Assembly (NCBI RefSeq): GCF_000308495.1
Contig: NZ_BAFU01000001.1
Span: 62,001-126,000, forward strand
Direction of reading: 5' to 3'
DNA length: 64,000 bases
From: Nocardia brevicatena NBRC 12119
GTDB lineage: Bacteria > Actinomycetota > Actinomycetes > Mycobacteriales > Mycobacteriaceae
Shown here one piece after another: positions 48,272 to 56,665 of this stretch. The position numbers and the translations under genes are program-made. Every line of letters begins with the position of its first letter. The stretch's first letter is position 1. The notes below the pieces were generated by a model. It saw only the letters and a list, made by a program, of their open reading frames with translations, had not been told where the DNA came from and ran no database searches.

Positions 48272-49306
48272 ATGCGTTTCGGCAGGGCGGCCGCCCCGAA
48301 GAGCAGAACGGGGCGGCGGGGTGCACCTCGCGGTTGGCGTAACCGGATTCTGGCCATCGGCGCCGCGGCACTCGCACTACCGGTAGCGGCCGGTATCGCG
48401 GCCCCGACCGCCGCGGTCGCAGCGCCCGCGCACGCGCCGGTGCTGCGGGCTCCCGCCGGTGGCTACGAGGAACTGATGGTTCCGTCCGGTATGGGCCCGA
48501 TCAAGGTTCAGGTCCAGTGGGCCGCGCGCGGTGGCGATGCGGCGCTATACCTGCTCGACGGTCTGCGCGCGCGTGACGACCGCAATGCCTGGTCGTTCGA
48601 GACGAACGCGATGGAGCAGTTCCGCAACGACAACATCACGCTGGTCATGCCGGTCGGTGGCCAGTCGAGCTTCTACGCCGACTGGTATTCCCCGAGCAAT
48701 ACCAACGGCCAGAAGTTCACCTACAAGTGGGAGACGTTCCTCTCCAAGGAACTGCCCGCCTTCCTGGCGAACTACGGCGTCTCACCCGTCAACAACGCGA
48801 TCGCCGGCCTGTCCATGGGTGGTAGTGCCGCCCTGACCCTGGCCGCATACCACCGCGACCAGTTCAAGTCGGCCGCCTCGTACTCCGGCTATCTGAACAT
48901 CTCCGCGCCGGGTATGCGTGAGGCGGTCCGCATCGCGATGCTGGACGCGGGCCGCTACAACGTCGACTCGATGGCCCCGCCGTGGAGCCCGCAGTGGCTG
49001 CGGATGGACCCCTTCGTCTTCGCTCCCCAGCTGAACGGTCTGCCGATGTACATCTCGGCGGCCAGCGGTCTGCCGGGCCCGTACGACAGTCCCGCCTCCG
49101 CCGTCGGCGCGTTCAACACCGGTAACGCCATGGCGCTGGAAGCGCTGTCGCTGGTGAACACCCGGGCCTTCCAGGCGCGTCTGGGCTCGCTGGGCATCCC
49201 GGCCCACTTCGAGTTCCCGGCGGTCGGTACGCACAGCTGGCGGTACTGGCAGGATCAGCTCGCCGCGTCCCGGAAGATGTTCCTGGACTCCACCAACGGC
49301 TGGTGA
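48272..49306 (+). CDS. mycolyltransferase (antigen 85-like), copy 3
   Basis: A 344-residue exported mycolyltransferase nearest to the classical antigen 85 layout: signal segment ILAIGAAALALPVAAGIA, YLLDGLRARDDRNAWSFETN, the GQSSFYADWYSPS loop without insert, Ser in GLSMGGSA (near 181), Glu in MALEALSL and His in GTHSWRYW (near 320). It ends soon after, at TNGW. The start is ATG 48272. A very strong hairpin follows the stop. It is likely the main housekeeping copy, by resemblance only. Confidence 0.94.
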   Translation: MRFGRAAAPKSRTGRRGAPRGWRNRILAIGAAALALPVAAGIAAPTAAVAAPAHAPVLRAPAGGYEELMVPSGMGPIKVQVQWAARGGDAALYLLDGLRARDDRNAWSFETNAMEQFRNDNITLVMPVGGQSSFYADWYSPSNTNGQKFTYKWETFLSKELPAFLANYGVSPVNNAIAGLSMGGSAALTLAAYHRDQFKSAASYSGYLNISAPGMREAVRIAMLDAGRYNVDSMAPPWSPQWLRMDPFVFAPQLNGLPMYISAASGLPGPYDSPASAVGAFNTGNAMALEALSLVNTRAFQARLGSLGIPAHFEFPAVGTHSWRYWQDQLAASRKMFLDSTNGW

Positions 49307-49326
49307 CCTCGAACCCGTAGCCAACT

Positions 49327-49371
49327 CGAAAGGCGCCACCCGCTTCCTCGGGAAGCGGGTGGCGCCTTTCG
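49327..49371 (+). terminator. terminator after mycolyltransferase copy 3
   Basis: A 21-bp perfect stem (arms 49327-49347 and 49351-49371, core AAAGGCGCCACCCGC) with a TCG loop, the strongest hairpin seen in the window, 20 bases after the stop. Confidence 0.88.
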
Positions 49372-49461
49372 TATTCGAGGGCACCGGTACCTGGCAACGA
49401 CCTGGTCAACCCTCCGCGCGTCGCTACGGCATCCGGGTGCCACCACGGTACAAACGGGTGT

Positions 49462-51333
49462 GTGGCAGGGGTAACAGGCGGGAATGGGGGCGAGCCGTGG
49501 GCGGGTCGACGCCGGCGGCGGTCGATTCGTCGATGCCTGGCGGCGCTGGCGACCGCGCTGGTGATGCCGTGGGGGACGAGCCATACAGCGGCCGTCGCCC
49601 AGCCGTCCGCCGCCGCGGCGGCGGCGACGATACGCGATGTGATCTGGCTCACCGACCGGCATGTGGCGTTGTGGGTGGATTCACCGTCCATGGGTACGCC
49701 GATCCAGGTGCGGCTACTGCTGGCCCGGGAGTGGAACACCAGGCCCGACGCGAAATTCCCGGTGCTGTACATGCTCGACGGTCTGCGCGCCACCGAGGAG
49801 GACAGCGGCTGGGTCACCGATACCGGCGCCGTGGATTTCTTCGCCGACAAGAACGTCACGGTGGTCCTTCCGGTCGGCGGCCAGTCCAGTTTCTACTCCG
49901 ATTGGCTGGAGCCCGACAACGGCAAGAACTACAAGTGGGAGACATTCCTGACCAAGGAGTTGCCGCCGCTGCTGGAAAGCCAGTGGCGGGCCGGAGCGGT
50001 GAGGGGACTGGCAGGCCTGTCGATGGGCGGTACCGCGTCCATGTTCTTGGCCGCCCGCAATCCCGGTTTCGCGAAATACGCCGCGTCCTATTCGGGTTTC
50101 CTCACCACCACCACGATGGGAATGCCGCAGGCCATCCAGCTCGCCATGGCCGATGCGGGCGGTTTCGATTCCACGGCCATGTGGGGACCGCCGGATAGTC
50201 CCGAATGGCGGGAACACGATCCGCTTCTGCTGGCGGAACGGCTGCGGGGCGTCGGTCTCTATGTTTCCAGCGGTACCGGCGCATCCGGCGACCGCGACCG
50301 GGGCAGCGATATCCCCGGCATCAGCACCAATATGGCCGGTATGGGGCTGGAGACATTGGCCCTGATCACTTCCCGGAATTTCGTTGCCGAACTGGGGAAA
50401 CTGTCGATTCCGGTGCAGGTGAACTATCGCCCGGCGGGTACCCACACCTGGCCGTACTGGGATTTCGAAATGCGTCAATCCTGGCCCTATGCCGCCGCCG
50501 CCCTCGGGGTGCCCCTCGATGAACCGCACTGCGCTCCGGGCGGCTCGATCGGCGTGGTGGCCGGAGCGAACTCCTGGCTCGGGGACTGCCTCACCGGCGA
50601 ATACTCGGTGCCGGGGGGCCTTGCCCAGGACTTCCGCCGTGGTCGGGTGTTCTTCTCCGAGGAGAGCGGAGCGCAGCCGGTGGCCGGCATGATCGGCGGC
50701 GGATACCAGGCCGCGGCGGGGCCGGGAGGCCCGTTGGGGCTGCCGACCGGTCCGGAGCAGCCGCTGCCGGACGGGCGTGGACGTTTCCAGCCGTTCCGGT
50801 ACGGTTCGCTGTACTGGACTCCGCAGACCGGGACGCAGCCGGTGCGCGGCGAGATCCTGGCCGAATGGGGAAGGCAGGGCTACGAAGGCGGGCCCGCCGG
50901 CTACCCGATCGGGCCGGAGTCGAGAACACCGCACCGCGACGGCGCCGTGCAGGGCTTCGAACATGGACCGATGTATTTCTCCCCGGCCACCGGATCCCAT
51001 CGGGTGCAGGGACTCATCCTGGACAAATACGCAGCACTCGGCTACGAGAACAGTCGGCTGGGTTTTCCCACCGACGAGGAACTACCGCTGAAGGACGCCG
51101 GCCGCTTCAGCCGTTTCGAGGGCGGGAACATCTACTGGACCCCGCTTTCCGGCGCCTGGGTGGTGCTCAACGGTCCGATCATGGACGCGTGGCGGGAAGT
51201 CGGGTTCGAGAACGGAAGGCTCGGGTACCCGGTGGGTGACGAGTTCGCCGTTCCCGGGGGCGTTCAGCAGAATTTCCAGGGCGGTTTCGTCACTATCCGG
51301 GACAACCGGGCCGAGGTTCACCCTCCACGCTGA
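49462..51333 (+). CDS. mycolyltransferase with C-terminal LGFP repeats, copy 4
   Basis: A 623-residue exported protein. The N-terminal catalytic part (about 50-350) has YMLDGLRAT, GQSSFYSDW, Ser in GLSMGGTA (near 187), Glu in MGLETLAL and His in GTHTWPYW (near 327), so the triad is intact although the usual Ser after GG is Thr. About 230 residues follow made of LGFP-type repeats (GGPLGLPTGPEQPLPDGRGRF, YPIGPESRTP, RLGFPTDEELPL, RLGYPVGDEF), which probably hold the enzyme in the wall. The layout recalls corynebacterial PS1/Cmt proteins. The start is GTG 49462. Confidence 0.93.
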   Translation: MAGVTGGNGGEPWAGRRRRRSIRRCLAALATALVMPWGTSHTAAVAQPSAAAAAATIRDVIWLTDRHVALWVDSPSMGTPIQVRLLLAREWNTRPDAKFPVLYMLDGLRATEEDSGWVTDTGAVDFFADKNVTVVLPVGGQSSFYSDWLEPDNGKNYKWETFLTKELPPLLESQWRAGAVRGLAGLSMGGTASMFLAARNPGFAKYAASYSGFLTTTTMGMPQAIQLAMADAGGFDSTAMWGPPDSPEWREHDPLLLAERLRGVGLYVSSGTGASGDRDRGSDIPGISTNMAGMGLETLALITSRNFVAELGKLSIPVQVNYRPAGTHTWPYWDFEMRQSWPYAAAALGVPLDEPHCAPGGSIGVVAGANSWLGDCLTGEYSVPGGLAQDFRRGRVFFSEESGAQPVAGMIGGGYQAAAGPGGPLGLPTGPEQPLPDGRGRFQPFRYGSLYWTPQTGTQPVRGEILAEWGRQGYEGGPAGYPIGPESRTPHRDGAVQGFEHGPMYFSPATGSHRVQGLILDKYAALGYENSRLGFPTDEELPLKDAGRFSRFEGGNIYWTPLSGAWVVLNGPIMDAWREVGFENGRLGYPVGDEFAVPGGVQQNFQGGFVTIRDNRAEVHPPR

Positions 51334-51601
51334 GGAAGCCGTTTTCGCACATCGGGCGGTGCTGTCGGGGCGGCGCGCGTGAGTCGGCGGGGTGGCCTTC
51401 CGCCGTTGTCCGACGCCTCGGGCGGCGCTGTCGGCAGCACGCACTTCGGAGGGCGACCCGGCATCGAGCCCGTTCGGGTATTACCCTCGGTGATCGCGCC
51501 CTGCCGGTCCGCGGCCGACGGTGAAACCGAGAGGTTCGCGGCCGAGATCCGAGGGGCCTCGAACCGGCCGTGCCGAAAGCGCGGCGAAGGACACGGACAG
51601 G

Positions 51602-52150
51602 ATGTGTATGTATCGGACCCGAGGCAAGGTTTTCGGCGTGGTAGCGGCGATTGCCGTTTCCGGTCTGCTCGCCGCCTGTGGTGACAATGATTCAACGGCG
51701 ACGAGTACGCCGACATTGTCGTCTTCGGCGACCAGGGCGCCGCAGTCCGCGAGCTCGAACGCCGAGGCACCCGCGCCGGCGCCCGAAGGCGAGGCCACCG
51801 GTGCCCCCGAGGGGGAACCGGCTCCGGAACCGTCGGTCGCGCCGGAGCGTCCGGCCCCCATGCCGCCGCAGGCGGTGCCCGCGCCCGAGGGCGGTCAACT
51901 CGGCAACAAGGAGCAGAAATTCCTCGATGAGCTGGGCAAACAGGGGGTGACCCCGTCCAGCCCGGATATCGCCCTGAGTATCGGCAACTATGTCTGCCAG
52001 GGGCTCGCGCAGGGTGAGCCCGAGGAGAGTATGGCGACCTTCGTCAACGCGATGGCCGGTTCCGATCCGTCTTTCGACCCGGCCAAGATGCCGGTTGAGC
52101 AAGCAGGGCAGATCTACATCGACACCGCCAAGCAGCACTACTGCCAGTGA
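51602..52150 (+). CDS. DUF732 lipoprotein
   Basis: A 182-residue exported lipoprotein. The signal segment VFGVVAAIAVSGLLAAC ends in a clear lipobox (LLAAC near residue 26), followed by a Ser/Ala/Pro/Glu-rich linker and a C-terminal DUF732 domain (about 105-180: KFLDELGKQGV, IGNYVCQGLAQGE, AKQHYC) with a paired Cys. The role of DUF732 is unknown. Its stop overlaps the start of the cutinase-like gene (GTGA, 52147-52150), so the two are translated together. Confidence 0.85.
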   Translation: MCMYRTRGKVFGVVAAIAVSGLLAACGDNDSTATSTPTLSSSATRAPQSASSNAEAPAPAPEGEATGAPEGEPAPEPSVAPERPAPMPPQAVPAPEGGQLGNKEQKFLDELGKQGVTPSSPDIALSIGNYVCQGLAQGEPEESMATFVNAMAGSDPSFDPAKMPVEQAGQIYIDTAKQHYCQ

Positions 52151-53136
52151 GTGCGCGTCGCTTCGTGGCATCCCGTCGGTCGCGACCGACGGGATGCCTG
52201 ATTCTGCTCGCGGCCGCGGTGCTGATCGTCATCGTGATACTGCTGCTGTGGTATCTGCTGGCGGGACGCTTGCGGGAGCCGGAGCCCGGCCCGAAGCCGC
52301 CGCCCGAGCGCCCCACCAGCCAGCCCGCGAGCTGCCCGGATGTGCAGTTGATGTCGATTCCCGGTACCTGGGAATCCAACAGCGGTGACAATCCGCACGA
52401 CCCGGCCGCGAATCCGGCGTCGCTGATGCTGCATGTCACCAATGCGGTGCGGGAACGGTTCCCCGAGGGGCGGCTCGAGATCTACACCGTGCCGTATGTG
52501 GCACAGTTCTCCAACCCCATCGCGTTCCCGCCGGACGGCCAGGCCTCCTATAACGTCAGCCGATCCGAGGGCACCCAGCGTGCCATCGATGCCTTGGCGG
52601 CCCGCCACGCGGAATGTCCGCTGACCACCTACGTGCTGGCCGGGTTCTCCCAAGGGGCGGTGATCGCCGGCGATATCGCGGCCCAGATCGGCACGGGCAA
52701 CGGTCCGGTGCCGGCGGATCTGGTGCTCGGGGTGACCCTGATCGCCGATGGTCGCCGCAGCGGCGAGCCGGGGCCGGGACAGGCGATTCCGATCGGTGAG
52801 GTGCCGGCCGGGATCGGCGCGGAAATCGCGCTCGGCGGTCTGAACGTTCCCGGGATCACCATGACCGGTCCGCGCAGCGGGGGGTTCGGGGCGCTGGCCG
52901 ATCGCACGTACACGATCTGCGCGCCGGGCGACCTGATCTGCGATGCCCCGCGGCAGGCGCTGAACCCGGTCAATATCTTCGGCAGTCTCGGCACCCTGGT
53001 GCAGGCGGTCGGCAATCCGATCCACAGCCTCTACAACGGCTTCGTGGTCGATTCGAACGGCACGACGGCCACCCAGTGGGCGGCCGATTGGGCGGCCGGT
53101 CTTATCGAGTCGGCGCCCCATCCGCCACATTCCTGA
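52147..53136 (+). CDS. cutinase-like serine esterase (Rv3802-like)
   Basis: A 329-residue membrane-anchored alpha/beta hydrolase. One N-terminal membrane segment (ILLAAAVLIVIVILLLWYLLA) is followed by a cutinase-family domain: nucleophile Ser in AGFSQGA near 168, Asp in GDLICDAP near 261 and His in NPIHSLYNGF near 292. The Rv3802c homologue in M. tuberculosis is an essential phospholipase/thioesterase of the mycolate locus, placed like this one before fadD32. Here it is coupled to a DUF732 lipoprotein. Confidence 0.93.
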   Translation: MSARRFVASRRSRPTGCLILLAAAVLIVIVILLLWYLLAGRLREPEPGPKPPPERPTSQPASCPDVQLMSIPGTWESNSGDNPHDPAANPASLMLHVTNAVRERFPEGRLEIYTVPYVAQFSNPIAFPPDGQASYNVSRSEGTQRAIDALAARHAECPLTTYVLAGFSQGAVIAGDIAAQIGTGNGPVPADLVLGVTLIADGRRSGEPGPGQAIPIGEVPAGIGAEIALGGLNVPGITMTGPRSGGFGALADRTYTICAPGDLICDAPRQALNPVNIFGSLGTLVQAVGNPIHSLYNGFVVDSNGTTATQWAADWAAGLIESAPHPPHS

Positions 53137-53284
53137 TCGGGTGATGTTATGACCGGCAATGGACACAGTATGTGGAGCGCCGGGTCGCGCGGGATAGACG
53201 GTAAAGTGCGCTGATAATCGTGCGCCCGTCGCTTTCCTCGCCCGGGGTGCGCAGTAATCTTCCGATAGCCAGGAGCATGAGTTC

Positions 53285-54304
53285 ATGACAGAAGCCGCCG
53301 CACCGGTTGGTGAGTTGAGCGCGCTGGGCACCCCGCTGCGCAAATTCCGTTTCGCGGCCGCCGGGGAGGGAAACAAGCAGGAGGGTGGCGCGCGCAAGTT
53401 CATCCAGACGGCGCAGCAGGCCGAGGAGTACGGCTACGACACCTTCGTGGTGCCGGATCATCTCGGCGACCAGGTCGGGCCGATCGCCGCCCTCGGCGCG
53501 CTGACCCAGGCGACCGAGAAGATCCGCCTGGGTACCTCGGTACTGGCCAACGGTTTCCGTCATCCGGTGGTGCTGGCCAAGGACCTGGCCACCATCGATG
53601 TGCTGTCCAAGGGCCGGCTCGAGGTGGGGATCGGCGCCGGTTGGAAACAGGACGAATTTCTGGCGGCGGGGCTGCCCTACGAACGGCCCGGGGCCCGGCT
53701 GGCCAAACTGGAGGAGACGCTCACCATCCTGGACGTGCTGCTGCGGGGCCAGGAGTGCACCTTCGAGGGCAAGTACTACCAGGTGAACGGTGTCAAGGGC
53801 ACTCCACGGCCGCGGCAGGGTCCACGGCCGCCGCTGTGCACCGGCGGTGGTGGGCCGAAGATGCTGCGGCTGGCCGCCGAGCACGCCGACATCATCTCCG
53901 TCGTACCGATCACCAACTCCAACGGCAAGGGCATGCTGTCGAGCATCACGATGGAGAAGACCATCGAGAAGGTGCAGTTGATCAAGGAGGCGGCCGGGGA
54001 CCGATTCGACCAGATCGAGCTGAACTGGGCGATCACCGCGATCGTCATCACCGACGACCGGGAGAAGACCGCGGAAATGGCGCTGTCGGCGCTCGACCGC
54101 GGACTGCACCCCGACCTGGAGGTCGATGTGAAACTGTCGGTGGAGGAAATCCTGGACTCGCCGTATGTGGCCATCGGCACATTCGAGGAGATCGCCGAGC
54201 AGATGCGCCGGGTGCGACAGCTCACCGGCATGTCGTATGTGGGAATCTTCCCCACCCAGATGGATGCTTTTGCACCCGTGATTCCTCTGCTGAGAGATGA
54301 GTGA
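53285..54304 (+). CDS. LLM-class F420-dependent oxidoreductase
   Basis: A 339-residue luciferase-like TIM-barrel enzyme: RFAAAGEGNKQEGG, YDTFVVPDHLGDQVGPIAAL, IRLGTSVLANGFRHPVVLAKDLATIDVLSKGRLEVGIGAGW and the PPLCTGGGGPKMLRLAAEHAD segment. It uses reduced F420 (likely) or FMN; the substrate is unknown. It stands alone between the Rv3802-like gene and fadD32, with about 150 bases upstream. Its presence inside the mycolate locus is not part of the M. tuberculosis arrangement I recall. Confidence 0.92.
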   Translation: MTEAAAPVGELSALGTPLRKFRFAAAGEGNKQEGGARKFIQTAQQAEEYGYDTFVVPDHLGDQVGPIAALGALTQATEKIRLGTSVLANGFRHPVVLAKDLATIDVLSKGRLEVGIGAGWKQDEFLAAGLPYERPGARLAKLEETLTILDVLLRGQECTFEGKYYQVNGVKGTPRPRQGPRPPLCTGGGGPKMLRLAAEHADIISVVPITNSNGKGMLSSITMEKTIEKVQLIKEAAGDRFDQIELNWAITAIVITDDREKTAEMALSALDRGLHPDLEVDVKLSVEEILDSPYVAIGTFEEIAEQMRRVRQLTGMSYVGIFPTQMDAFAPVIPLLRDE

Positions 54305-54494
54305 CCGCCTCTTCTCTGTACCATGTCTCTGGTTTGAGAACATTTAGCCGATAGCGGTCACCGCGCAGACCGCACCCCAAATCCGCTGGTCGGCCCTCCA
54401 CCGGGAGGGTGTCCGCGGGCGAAAGCGAGTCGGGGCCCCACAGGTGACAACGGCGATCTCGTCGTCTTACTGCGTGTGCCTCGGAGGAGAAGGA

Positions 54495-56405
54495 ATGGAC
54501 GAGACTTTCGACGACTACCTGGACGAGAGCGGGAACATCTCAATTCCCGACGATCGCACCCTGGTCGACCACGTCGAGAAGCACACCAGAAATGACGCGA
54601 ACACCTTGGCGTACCGCTACATCGATTACTCGCGGGAGCGGGACGGTGAGGTACACGAGCTGACGTGGCGTGAGTTCGGTATCCGGCTGCGCGCGGTGGC
54701 CGCCCGACTCCAGCAGGTCACCAAGACCGGTGACCGAGTTGCGGTGCTCGCGCCGCAGGGGCTGGACTATGTGATCTCCTTCTTCGCCGCCATCTACGCG
54801 GGCACGATCTCGGTGCCGCTGTTCGACCCGGAAGAGCCCGGCCACACCGACCGCCTGCACGCCGTGCTCGGCGACTGCAAACCCTCGGCGATCCTCACGT
54901 CCAGTTCGTCCGCGGCCGGTGTGCGGCAGTTCTTCCGTTCGCTGCCGGCCGCTGAGCGCCCGCGCATCATCGCGGTGGACGCCATTCCGGACAGCGTCGG
55001 CGAAAGCTGGATACGCCCGGACATCTCAGTGGACGATATCGCCTACCTGCAATACACCTCGGGTTCCACCCGGACCCCGGCGGGGGTGGAGATCACCCAC
55101 CGCGCGGTCGGCACCAACCTGCTGCAGATGGTGGACGCCATCAAGCTGGACGAGAACTCGCGAGGTGTCACCTGGCTGCCGCTGTTCCACGATATGGGTC
55201 TGCTGACGGTGATCCTGCCCGCGGTGGGCGGCAAGTTCATCACCATCATGTCGCCGACCGCGTTCGTGCGGCGGCCCTATCGGTGGATCAAGGAGCTGGC
55301 CGCCGTGTCCGATGGTGCGGGCACCTTCGCGGCCGCGCCGAACTTCGCCTTCGAGCATGCCGCTGCCCGTGGCCTGCCGAAGAACGGTGAGTCGCTGGAT
55401 CTGTCGAATGTCATCGGCCTGATCAACGGCAGCGAGCCGGTTACCACCTCGTCGATGAAGAAGTTCAACGAGGCGTTCGCGCCGTACGGTCTGCCCAAGA
55501 CCGCGATCAAGCCCTGCTACGGTATGGCGGAGGCGACGCTGTTCGTCTCGGCGACCAAACACGAGGACGAGGCCAAGGTCACCTATGTCGACCGTGTCGA
55601 GCTGAACGCGGGCCGGATGGTGCGGGTGGATCCGAGCGCGGAAAACGCCATCGCCCAGGTGAGCTGCGGTTATGTCGCGCTTTCCCAGTGGGCGGTGATC
55701 GTCGATCCGGATTCCATCGAAGACGGCGCACGCGAACGGCCGGATGGTAACGTCGGCGAGATCTGGCTGCACGGCAATAATATGGGCATCGGCTACTGGG
55801 ACCGGCCCGACGAAACCAAGGCGACTTTCCAGAACAAGGTCGTCCACCGGCTCTCCGAGGGCAGCCACGCCGAGGGGGCCGCCGAGGACGCGAACTGGAT
55901 GCGCACCGGTGACTACGGCGTCTACTTCGACGGCGAGCTCTACATCACGGGCCGGGTCAAGGATCTGGTGATCGTCGACGGCCGCAACCACTACCCGCAG
56001 GACCTGGAGTTCTCCGCCCAAGAGGCCAGTTCCGCGCTGCGGCCCGGTTTCGTCGCCGCCTTCTCCGTACCCGCGAACCAGCTGCCCGCCGAGGTGTTCG
56101 CGCAGGGCAGCCATTCGGGTCTGAAGTTCGACCCCGAGGACGCCTCCGAACAACTGGTCGTCGTCGCCGAGCGCGGTCCCGGTGCCGGCAAGGCCGACCC
56201 GGGGCCGATCGCCGACGCGGTGCGCGCGGCCATTTCGCAGCGGCACGGGGTGACCGTGCGTGATCTGCTGCTGGTGCCCGCAGGTTCGATTCCGCGCACA
56301 TCCAGCGGCAAGATCGCCCGTCGCGCCTGCAAGACCGCATATATCGAGGGAACTCTACGGGGCGGGTACACCCAGCAGTCCTTCCCGGACGCGCCCGAGG
56401 AATAG
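54495..56405 (+). CDS. fadD32: long-chain fatty acyl-AMP ligase for mycolate synthesis
   Basis: FadD32 activates the meromycolic acid as acyl-AMP and loads it on Pks13. The 636-residue protein matches the family length. The adenylation core has [16 protein letters not shown] near residue 187, [25 protein letters not shown] and the C-terminal Lys region [17 protein letters not shown]. The start ATG 54495 is preceded by a strong GGAGGAGAAGGA site. The gap to pks13 is 260 bases and includes a small hairpin. Confidence 0.96.
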   Translation: MDETFDDYLDESGNISIPDDRTLVDHVEKHTRNDANTLAYRYIDYSRERDGEVHELTWREFGIRLRAVAARLQQVTKTGDRVAVLAPQGLDYVISFFAAIYAGTISVPLFDPEEPGHTDRLHAVLGDCKPSAILTSSSSAAGVRQFFRSLPAAERPRIIAVDAIPDSVGESWIRPDISVDDIAYLQYTSGSTRTPAGVEITHRAVGTNLLQMVDAIKLDENSRGVTWLPLFHDMGLLTVILPAVGGKFITIMSPTAFVRRPYRWIKELAAVSDGAGTFAAAPNFAFEHAAARGLPKNGESLDLSNVIGLINGSEPVTTSSMKKFNEAFAPYGLPKTAIKPCYGMAEATLFVSATKHEDEAKVTYVDRVELNAGRMVRVDPSAENAIAQVSCGYVALSQWAVIVDPDSIEDGARERPDGNVGEIWLHGNNMGIGYWDRPDETKATFQNKVVHRLSEGSHAEGAAEDANWMRTGDYGVYFDGELYITGRVKDLVIVDGRNHYPQDLEFSAQEASSALRPGFVAAFSVPANQLPAEVFAQGSHSGLKFDPEDASEQLVVVAERGPGAGKADPGPIADAVRAAISQRHGVTVRDLLLVPAGSIPRTSSGKIARRACKTAYIEGTLRGGYTQQSFPDAPEE

Positions 56406-56477
56406 GGGTGCTGTTCGGCGCCTGGGTGCACGTGGCTCCCCGACTCGGCTTCGTGCGGGGCCGAACCTCATCGGCCT

Positions 56478-56496
56478 CGCGGGGGTTCGCCCCGCG
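56478..56496 (+). terminator. possible hairpin between fadD32 and pks13
   Basis: CGCGGGG-GTTCG-CCCCGCG forms a 7-bp stem with a 5-base loop, 73 bases after the fadD32 stop. It is a weak candidate for a terminator or attenuator. Confidence 0.4.
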
Positions 56497-56665
56497 GGGT
56501 GCCGTTTCGATCAGCGGTGTATGCCGCGGCTTCGTCGGGTCGGCCGGACATGCCGGTGTTCGAAGACAGGCCTGGCCGCGAACCTCGAATAGTGTCCGGG
56601 AAGAATGGCCGCGGTGCGTCGACCACACCCCGCGTGCCGTACATCAACAGGTAGCTTGAGGACTG

